DNA of 64,000 nucleotides from Misgurnus anguillicaudatus. Lineage: Eukaryota; Chordata; Actinopteri; Cypriniformes; Cobitidae. Shown here piece by piece: positions 56,539 to 64,000 of this stretch (positions are counted from its first letter, which is position 1; each line of letters starts with the position of its first letter). A program made the translations under genes and the position numbers. Location: assembly GCF_027580225.2 (NCBI RefSeq), contig NC_073340.2, forward strand, positions 15,508,001 to 15,572,000, in the 5' to 3' direction. Under the pieces are notes generated by a model, which searched no databases, had not been told where the DNA came from, and worked only from the letters and a program-made list of their open reading frames with translations.

Positions 56539-59500
56539 CTACAGCACAAAATGAAATGGACATTCAGTGGATAAATGAAATATACTAAATACATTACAAT
56601 AGATTTATTTATTTGTATAATGCAAATAATCAAACAACAAAAAAGAAAAGCCGTTTTTTAAAAAATGGAAGCTCTCCGTACCCTAGTACAGTGGTTTTCA
56701 AACTGGGGGCCATAAGATGGTGCCAGGGGGGCCCCAGTTTTATGACATTTTATGAAATACATTAATTTATCATGAATTCTGTGTAATTAAACCTAAAAAA
56801 ATAAGGCTACTAACCAAAAGCAGTAATTTTTTATAAAACAACATTTTTTTTTTATTAAAATGTTGAGTTTTAAAACAGTTTTTTATCACAAATTTTCTTT
56901 GGGGGTCTGCGAAGGAATGCACTGTACACAAGGGGGCCCGTACGCTGAAAAAGTTTGGGAACCACTGCCCTAGTACATGCTACCTAGTATGATAGCTCAT
57001 CCTCGAATTAGGGATGTTAATAATAAGATCTTGGATTAATTGTCAATAATAATTAATCCGATAAAACTTGATGATGGTTGAAAAACAAGGTCATGCACGT
57101 GTGCAAAAGAAGAAAAAAAATGACGTGCAGAAGTATACTAGCCATGAGCACAATGATCATCATTTACAATGATGCTCGATGCCAAGCACACACCTGGGCT
57201 TTTTAACGTCATGCAAGATGGGAAAATGAAGTTTTGAATGAAGCACCGATACTTCCCTAACCAAGATTTGAAGCCTCAAAGAGGGTGTTGAAAACAGTGC
57301 CATCTTTTGGTTAATAAAACATATAGCACTCCATCAATGAAGCAACAAGCTGATGAAATTCAGATGAATATTAATATTATGTTTACAAATAAAGCTTAGA
57401 CAACATGTGTGTGAGTGGTCAATATAATAAATGTATTTACTGATTCAAGTGTGGCAATAAATTCCAGTACGAGTTAATATTCATACTGTACGATTCGATA
57501 CTGTATTTTACTGAACAATGTTCACAACATGCACAAGTATATGTACATAAAATACTTTCTATACACTTTTATGTGGGACTAAAATGTGAATAATGCAAAT
57601 AACATGCTTTTTTCTGACACACAAAGCGAAGCACGCACGTGATGTGACCGAGCAAAAAGTGAAGCTTTGTTTGTGATTGGTCATGTGAATTTCTACGTTA
57701 ACAAAACATGCTTCGAATCGAGGCTTCATCTGGCATTCCCACTTTTGATCAACAAAAGTTCCGGTTCAAATGTAACATCACTAGATCTGATCGGGTCTGA
57801 TACAGAAAATGCAAATATGGTCTCTAGGGAAGCCTGCATGCTTAGCATAAAAACGCTGCTAACACTCCTTTACACAAGAAAGGAGACCAGAGGAAGTTTT
57901 TTATGTAAAAAACAGATCAAAATGTAATCTTAAATTCTGTCAAGAAATTGTAAAATGTAAACTGTAACTGACTGTGGTAACACTCTGAACGCCCGCAACA
58001 GACATCACTGATGATCATTATTGACTGGCTGCAGTGCAGCACGCAAGCCAAGTTGACTGTTGCGCGTTTTCTAATGGTAGAATACCAAAGGTTGCTATCT
58101 TCTTAAAGGGATAGTTCACCCAAAAATGAAAATTCTGTCATAATTTACTCACATGTTGTTACAAACCTGTAAAAATTTCTTTGTTCTGATGAACACAGAG
58201 GAAGATATTTTGATACATTTTTGTAACCAAGCCATTTGTGGATCCCATTTACTTCCTTAGAATTCTTTTTTCCTACTATAGAAGTGAATGGGGTCCACGA
58301 ACGGTTTGGTTACAAACATTTCTCAAAATATCTTCCTTTGTGTTAATCAGAATAAATAAATTTATACAGGTTTGTAACATCATCAAAGTGAGTAAATGAT
58401 TACAGAATTATCATTTTTGGGTGAACTATCCCTTTAATTAACTATTTCCCCTCCATTGACGAGTTATCTGTTTTGTCAATGAAGACAAAACATTTGCATG
58501 AAAAAACATGTTCCTGATGAGTTTTTAATTCTATATAATCCATTCTATAATCGTTCTGAATCTGATCTCGAAAAAAAGTCCTTTACAAAAATGCAATTAT
58601 TTCAGCAGATGCAATTATTATGAGCAGAAAAAAAAATCACAAAAAATGCTTGCAGGCAACTTTTCAAAGAAAAGGCCATACATCCAGTATCTCTGCTGGA
58701 AGTGACAACAAGAAAAGTGCCCTTCGTATGCTTCTTTGATATAATTACAAAAAAAGTTGTTATCAACGACTCGAAAAAACGAGGTGAACAACTAGAAAAT
58801 AATACTTGATGATAATGAAACTTTTTTCCTGACATTTTCTGACACATGGACTTACTTGCGACTCTTACCAGAGAGTGAACGTAATGCGGAGTTATACACC
58901 GTGTCTATTAGTTATTATATTTCATTACGAGAATAAAATATATCAAATTCTAAGTTTTATTTTGTTTTATGTCAAGAATTTTCTTTGGAGGGGCGCAAAA
59001 GAGATGCACCCTACACAACGGCACTAGGCCATGACCCCCTCACCTCATTTTAATTAAGCTTAACCTGGTTTGATGTATGGACACTTTCACTTTTTAATCT
59101 GAAATAGTTATTGGTTTAACTTTCAGTGCTAATGTTTCAACTAACTGTCAACAATTCCTTAAAAACATCTAAAGCATCCACAAAGCCAGAAAGAAATTGC
59201 TTTTAACAATTTTCTTTTAGACAGTTTGAACACACATAGTTATTATGACAAAGTGGTGACTACTGCACAGTGCACAACCACACAGTTTGCTCAAAAGCAT
59301 GGCTCACGCTTACCGTTCCCCATTCCTCTTCGGAGATGTGGCTTCCTCCAGACGGAGCTGTGTGACCTGGCCGCAGACGCTTTGAAGCATCGGCAGCAGC
59401 TCTGGGTTGATCGGGCCGGTCGACATGACACTTGGGATCTGATTTTGACTTTTGGTGGACAGAGTCTGCTCGGGGCCAGTCGGTGGAGTACTAGAAACAC

Positions 59501-60965
59501 CGCCTCCTTGTGACAGACAGCTCAAAACTCCTCCTCCCATAAGAAGAGGAATGAATCCACTCAGCATGTCTGATTTATTCTGAACACAAACAGACATGAT
59601 CATTGTTCATTTGCCAAGCACAGTCTCATACAGTCCAAAACACAATGCTACAGCTACAAATAAAGAGCTAAGTGCGTCTGATATGTTTTCTTGTAAATTA
59701 GCATTTTTTATCAGACTCTTAACGGATTCTGCCACCAAAATAGTATTTCTGAATGACCTGGATTAGGCGGATTTGAAGCAAAATTATTTGATGAACGTAC
59801 AATAATACGTGCCGAGAGTGATATGATATCACTTAATTTTGATTAATGCTTTTGCATCTGAGTTCCTCAATTATTAAACGTAAAAACTAACATCCATGTA
59901 AAAGCTGAAGAAATTGTTTAGCTCCCACACAAAGAATAAAGATGCACCAGGGTCTATCGACACAATGGGCCTCATTCATGAAACGAGTGTACGACAGAAA
60001 ACTGGACATTTATCAATATGGACGTGAGTGATGGCTACGATCAAATATTACGTCATGTTTCATCTTGTGTACGCAAGTTTTTGAGTTTGTGTGAGGCTGA
60101 ATATTCTACACATTTTTATATCCTATCTGAAAAAGGAAAAAAGAAGAAATTACATTTACATTTGCCAGAGCTTTCATCCACGTGGAGTTGTGGACAAATC
60201 CCAATGTATGTGCACTATAAGTCACTTTGGACAAAAGCTAAATGCAAATAGCTAAATGAAAAACAAAAGGTCTAGAGTTGAGACAATCATGATGTCTGAA
60301 CTTTAGACTGTGATTGGAAAACAAGGAAGCTGTTTTGTATGATGGGATGTGAAAAAGAAACGATATAAGCTCAAACTATTTTGAAAAACCCCAACGAGAC
60401 ATCCTTGCTCATTTAAAATCAATTTGAAAGACTTGTGTGTTCAACTGTGTGTGAGACAGATGAGTCGTGGGTGCAAATGAAATATGTGTCTGGGCCTTTA
60501 GGGTATTCATTCTTGAATGCCAAGTTTGTGCTGTGAGTAAATTATACCACTAATAAAAGATCAGAGCAGTGCTGATTATGTTTTAATAACAGGCTGGATT
60601 CAGACCTTCTGCTGGCTCTGCACCAACTCCATAAGGTTTTGAGCCCCTGGTGAAAGGGTGGTGCCCATATCTTCCATCATAGCCTGCACGCGCTGCAGGT
60701 CAATGCCTGGGTCCACGGTCAGGCCACCCTGCTTTTCCTTAATGGTTTCTAGTCCCACACCCACATGGGTGATAGTCACAGATGAACGGCCACCAAAAGA
60801 CAGCAGCTGTGTAGAGAAACTTATGGTAAGCCAACAGAGACAAAGTGTGTGTTTGTGATGACAAACTGGCTTTTATTTTGTGGTTTGCATACCTTCACCT
60901 CACATGAAGTAGCAGGGCTTTCTAACACCAGAACATTTTTGTAGTAAGTCCTCTTTTCCTCAGGC
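56361..60965 (-). CDS. paat: C10orf88/PAAT-like protein, four 3' exons (gene-level entry)
   Basis: Four exons on the minus strand (60965-60893, 60806-60606, 59579-59314, 56538-56361) join in phase with canonical splice sites and give about 239 C-terminal residues plus stop. Visible segments are VTITHVGVGLETIKEKQGGL, then GIDLQRVQAMMEDMGTTLSP and GAQNLMELVQSQQK, a Ser/Pro/Gly-rich stretch, and a C-terminal coiled-coil-like helix (MEEMERRLKEHLDLRLDALQ). The order resembles vertebrate C10orf88, called PAAT and described as an ATPase associated with mitochondrial ABC transporters; I rely on memory for this. C10orf88 is near HTRA1 on human 10q26, which fits this tail-to-tail neighbour. The first ~200 residues are not found before base 64000. 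That a real gene ends here is clear; the name is a moderate-confidence call. Confidence 0.65.
56689..56967. mobile_element. hAT MITE, CAGTGGTT family
   Basis: The ends CAGTGGTTTTCAAAC and GTTTGGGAACCACTG are inverted repeats. It is flanked by the exact duplication CCCTAGTA (56681-56688 and 56968-56975). It lies in the last intron of the PAAT-like gene. Confidence 0.92.
56976..58102. other. Intron of the PAAT-like gene, no exon seen
   Basis: Bases 57238-57300 and 57620-57770 contain 'gaagcaccgatacttcc' and 'gcttcgaatcgaggcttc', which resemble degraded hAT ends. Nothing complete is present. Confidence 0.35.
58103..58436. mobile_element. MITE with TTAAAGGGATAGTTCACCCA ends
   Basis: The ends TTAAAGGGATAGTTCACCCA and TGGGTGAACTATCCCTTTAA are perfect inverted repeats, and the arms pair further in (aaaaatgaaaattctgtcat). 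This is one of the most common teleost MITE families. Confidence 0.92.
58437..58690. mobile_element. Truncated TTAACTcTTTCCCC MITE
   Basis: It begins ttaactatttcccctcca, then ttgacgagttatctg, matching the left part of 32759-33258; the right end is lost. It abuts the previous MITE. Confidence 0.6.
58691..59313. other. Intron of the PAAT-like gene, no feature seen
   Basis: Nothing recognised beyond a weak CAGTGGTT-family remnant at about 58975-59040. Confidence 0.35.
59314..59579 (-). CDS. paat: PAAT-like internal exon C
   Basis: This 266-nt exon has acceptor TTTGTGTTCAG and donor GAACG|GTAAGC. It encodes NKSDMLSGFIPLLMGGGVLS, a low-complexity Ser/Gly/Pro/Thr stretch, then NPELLPMLQSVCGQVTQLRL. 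It ends in phase 2 and joins exactly to the last exon. Confidence 0.65.
59962..60250. mobile_element. 'GGGCCTCATTCATGAAACG' element, truncated, with SINE-tail-like end
   Basis: The left end GGGCCTCATTCATGAAACG with the words 'gtacg' and 'atcaatatgga' matches a common fish repeat design. Bases 60205-60250 (agtcactttggacaaaagct) resemble the 3' tail of tRNA-derived SINEs. These are probably two adjoining fragments. Confidence 0.45.
60606..60806 (-). CDS. paat: PAAT-like internal exon B
   Basis: This 201-nt exon (67 codons, phase 0 on both sides) has acceptor TTTCTCTACACAG and donor CAGAAG|GTCTGA. It encodes LLSFGGRSSVTITHVGVGLE, an amphipathic segment GIDLQRVQAMMEDMG, and TLSPGAQNLMELVQSQQK. 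This is the most recognisable C10orf88-like stretch. Confidence 0.7.
60893..60965 (-). CDS. paat: PAAT-like internal exon A
   Basis: This 73-nt exon on the minus strand has acceptor TTTTCTTTCAG and donor GAAG|GTATGC. It starts with the last base of a split codon, then encodes PEEKRTYYKNVLVLESPATS and CEVK, and ends in phase 0. No upstream partner exon with a matching phase was found between 60966 and 64000. Confidence 0.6.
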
Positions 60966-61309
60966 CTGAAAGAAAACAGACAGTTAACATTAAGTATTTT
61001 AAAATGAGTAGTTTAACATCATGTAAATCTAGCAACAATTTTTTTAGACAGCAAAAACTAATTTATATGTAAAAATTAAACATACTAACATATATTAAAC
61101 TAACTTAACTAACTAACATATAGAAAATATCTCACAATTAACAGCAATACCACCAATACCACTAAAGCAATATCAACAGTTAAAAGTCATTTAAAAGTAA
61201 ATATTTAGCAGACACTTTTATCCAATGTGATTTACAAATAAGACAGAATGTTTAGAAGTAGAAACAGAGTTCAAGCTTTGGGAAAATTAACAACATAAAA
61301 GGTATATAT

Positions 61310-62740
61310 GTGACCCTGGACCACAAAACTGTGTGTGTGTGTGTACCTGGTAATTATCACGTTGTGGGGACCAATTGTCTCCACAAAGATAGGAATACCA
61401 GTATTTTTGTGATCTTGTGGGGACATTTTGATGTCCCCATTAGGAAACATGCTTATAAACCAAACAGAATGATGTTTCTTGAAAATGTGAAGTATCAGAA
61501 AGTTTTCTGTGATGGTTGTGGTTAGGGAATGGGGTAGGTAAGGGGAGTAGAATATACAGTTTGTATGGTATAAAATGCATTACGTGTAGGGGTGGCACGG
61601 TTCACAAAACCCTCGGTTCGGTTCGTATCACGGTTCTATGGTCACGGTTCTCGGTTCAGTACGGTTGTTGTTGTTATTTTTTCTTTTAATTTTTAACACT
61701 CCAGAAATGTATTATCTTATTAATGTATTAATTATCCATAATTTAGGATACAGTATTAAAAAAGTTATATCATGTAATCATGCACAAACTGAATTTGACT
61801 TTAAGCACATTATTGGGACCATCTCTGAGGAAAGCCAGGTGAGATTTTGATACAGCAAGACGGAAGACATTGATGATTTCAACATGCTTTTCATTTATTT
61901 GGCAAAAAAGAGAATGTGTATTGCCATCTACATGAACTTATGTGCCTTTTTAGCACACAAAGATAACTTGCATTTATCAAAATGCTTACTTCAGTGTAGC
62001 TCTAAGATTTATTACTGAGAGGCTGCTTAAATACTGCAGAGAGTATATGTGGATGAGAGAGAAACATAACGTTTATACCTGTAATATTTAAATCCGTCTC
62101 TTTTGTCCACTTTTGACCATTTCTGTCCTGATTACTTTAAGGGGCAGTTTATGAAATAAGATCGCGCAACTTTCACACGCTAGCAAAATGAAACTACGCG
62201 GAAATCAGCCGCTTTCGTTTTATCAATGAAAGGCTAAAAATAGCGCTGAATACGAAAAGACGTAAAACAGTGTTCATTACCTCAGATTAGATAAATGGTC
62301 GGAGAGAAGGCTGTCGCGTGTTGCTGTATCTATTGTTTTATTTCCGCTGTCATCATAGGTAACATAAAATAAAAAATGTTTCCACACACCAAACTTATAC
62401 GACACTGGGGCATCCTCCAACTGCGGGCAGACTTCCATTTCTCTCCCTCTTGCCATTTCTACACGTAACATGACCGGCAGCAGTCACTCTCCATAGCAGT
62501 CACCTCTTCTTTCGCGCTATTCGCGAAAGGGGAACACGCTATCTGGGGTCACATACAGGGCATGAGGCTACATTGCGCATGCCATGAACAGTTGAACCGT
62601 ACGGCACACACGCGCTCCGAACCGAGACACGCAAACCGAACGGTTCGGATTTTTTTAATGAACCGTGCCACCCCTAATTACGTGTATGGAATGTCCCCAC
62701 AAAACATGGAAACCAGAATGTGTGTGTGGTCCGGACAGGG
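61310..62740. mobile_element. 'TGTGGGGACC' MITE split by a hAT
   Basis: The left part (gtgtgtgtacctggtaatt ... ttgtggggacc ... gatgtccccat) and right part (aatgtccccacaaaacatgg ... ccagaatgtgtgtgtgg) form inverted ends around the hAT at 61587-62676. The outer MITE would be about 330 bases when rejoined. Confidence 0.65.
61587..62676 (-). mobile_element. hAT element with BED-finger exon remnant, 1.1 kb
   Basis: The ends TAGGGGTGGCACGGTTCA and TGAACCGTGCCACCCCTA are perfect inverted repeats. It is flanked by the exact duplication ATTACGTG (61579-61586 and 62677-62684). On the minus strand, 62471-62277 encodes APVSYKFGVWKHFLFYVTYD then DSGNKTIDTATRD. This is the start of a BED zinc finger as in hAT/ZBED transposases (WKHF..Y..DG). 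The Cys-x2-Cys that should follow is absent, and no catalytic domain is present. The element is non-autonomous. Confidence 0.88.
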
Positions 62741-63304
62741 TTAGATTAAGCCAAGACTAGGCCTTAGTTAAATCAGGACATTTTGGTTTTTACAAACATC
62801 CCTTCCAAAAAGAACAGTACTGATATGCATCATGAGACAAAATAATGGCACTGATATATGAAGAGTTTGGTTGCAAAACGCGATAAACACCATTAAAAAA
62901 AATGAGTTACTGCCTAAATCAATATTGTATCAGGTCAGTATTTTACAAGTAAATTCTTAATTTCACGCAAAATCCAATATCCGCAGTGTTATTCTGTCAT
63001 CTTTTCTCCCTTTTTTTGAAATAAATCTGCTTAACAAATCACAGCATTCCATGGACTGTAAACAACAATGACAGTGCGTTGAATACACAGAATCCTAGTT
63101 TTTATCATCTTGTACTTCGTGATCAACAAACAAACAAAAACAAAATAATACTTTGATGGCATTGATAAATCTGTGGTGGTTTTCTGTGATGGAAAAGAAA
63201 CATAAGCCATCAACATCTAATAATTTACGCGAGAGGCACTCGGGAGACGGAAAATGCTGGTTGTTGCTTGTTCTCCCGACAGCATCAAGCTTCTGTCATG
63301 CTAA
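62741..63304. other. No gene seen; MITE fragment at left
   Basis: Bases 62735-62800 (gacagggttagattaagcc, actaggccttagttaaat) resemble one end of the GGTTTCCCGGACAGGG families. The rest is not recognised, and no PAAT 5' exon was found. Confidence 0.4.
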
Positions 63305-63358
63305 CACATTGACCCCAGGGGATCTTATAAAAATGTTTCATTATTTTACGCAAAGCCA

Positions 63359-63461
63359 ATGAAAATCGAGCAGGACCAAAACATTTTACAGCTGATCATT
63401 GTGAAAAAAGTTCAGCGACGACGTCCCAAGTATTCCCGCAGCAATGACACTGTTATTAAGA
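63359..63461 (+). CDS. Candidate first coding exon of an unknown gene
   Basis: ATG in the context AGCCAATGA opens a frame MKIEQDQNILQLIIVKKVQR then RRPKYSRSNDTVIK, ending at a strong donor A|GTAAGTAAG. The frame is open upstream to 63305. No family was recognised. It could be a head-to-head partner of the PAAT-like gene, or chance plus a donor-like word. There is no second exon within the window. Confidence 0.2.
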
Positions 63462-63630
63462 GTAAGTAAGCGTTTTGGTTAATGCCATTAATGTAAATTT
63501 TTTTAATCAGTCTATACCACTAGTCAACTAAATGAATATAACATGGCAAAGATGAATGCACATTTATATATTGATTCAATAGATTTATAGAATTTTGAAA
63601 AAAATAATTGTCATGAAAAAATAATAAAAG

Positions 63631-63740
63631 CAAAAAACATAAAAAATTCAAATCAATAATTTGATTTTCATAGATTTATTATAAAAACAATAAATCTATG
63701 AAAATCAAATTATGGATTTGATTTTTTTATGTTTTTATAA
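63631..63740. repeat. AT-rich near-perfect hairpin
   Basis: The left arm (to 63680) and right arm (from 63689) pair over about 45-50 bases with two or three mismatches around an 8-base loop. The core aatttgattttcatagatt is repeated as its reverse complement. It is probably a small MITE or a cruciform-prone AT palindrome. Confidence 0.8.
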
Positions 63741-63879
63741 CCTTTAGATGCTATGTGAAAGTTTGTAACAGAAAATAGTGGTTTTCATCTTGTCATTTCT
63801 TGTTATTGAAAACACGATTTTACCGAAATTAGTTAAAATGGATTTATAGTGTTTTGGAACAAAACTCTTCATACGTTTT

Positions 63880-64000
63880 TAAAGGGGACATTCCACAAGA
63901 CGTTTTTAAGATATTAAATAAATCTTTGATGTCCCAAGAGTACATATGTGAAGTTTTAGCTCAAAATACCATATAGGTAATTTATTGTGGCATGTTAAAA
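63880..64000. mobile_element. Left part of a MITE running off the window
   Basis: It starts TTTAAAGGGGACATTCCAC and continues 'gatgtcccaagagtacatat'. This design is common in cyprinid genomes; the right end is beyond base 64000. Confidence 0.5.

Overview
This is vertebrate genomic DNA. It is AT-rich, intron-dominated and packed with short inverted-repeat DNA transposons. The transposon types (Tol2-like and other hAT elements, Tc1, Harbinger and many 'TTAAAGGG...' palindromic MITEs), together with the close match of the recognised protein to fish HtrA1, point to a ray-finned fish, most likely a cypriniform. The species call rests on pattern memory, not on a search.

Only two host genes can be supported. 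The first is a serine protease of the HtrA1 family, most like fish htra1a. It lies on the + strand in eight coding exons (12874-46604), which correspond to human exons 2-9: the whole protease domain and the PDZ domain. Exon 1 (signal peptide, IGFBP and Kazal modules) is not visible and is presumably upstream of base 1, so bases 1-12873 are intron 1. The exons lie at 12874-12976, 13753-13957, 40388-40582, 41112-41144, 41479-41593, 41680-41737, 42122-42217 and 46436-46604. Introns 3 (26 kb) and 8 (4.2 kb) are swollen with transposons. The 3' UTR runs to roughly 47.65 kb. The second gene is on the - strand and converges on htra1a. Four 3' exons (60965 down to 56361) encode the C-terminal ~239 residues of a protein resembling C10orf88/PAAT, a neighbour of HTRA1 on human chromosome 10q26. 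Its 5' exons would be beyond base 64000.

The rest is repeat-derived. Regions by position: 0.8-1.1 kb hAT end and MITE; 2.9-5.9 kb palindromic element carrying a Tol2-like hAT that itself carries two MITEs; 8.2-8.9 kb SINE and THAP fragment; 10.9-12.5 kb MITEs; 14 kb MITE just after exon 3; 17-18.5 kb Harbinger remnant; 20.2-24.5 kb AT microsatellite, Tc1 corpse, hAT MITE, GC-rich element and nested palindrome; 26-29.9 kb element with two hATs and a third-level MITE; 31.4-35 kb satellite-like repeat and several MITEs; 36-40 kb hAT-like element and MITEs; 42.5-46.3 kb MITEs and hATs in intron 8; 47.3 kb MITE in the 3' UTR; 49-55 kb several nested elements; 56.7-63.9 kb hATs and MITEs around the second gene.

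The most unusual observation is at the end of htra1a exon 2. At the exact position and phase where the intron should start, the sequence reads GA instead of GT. The eight bases after the junction (GATGGCTT) are identical to the first eight bases of exon 3. I see no new defence or RNA-guided system here. The second theme of interest is the clean nested-transposon stratigraphy, with many exact 8-bp target duplications and one filled/empty insertion-site pair.
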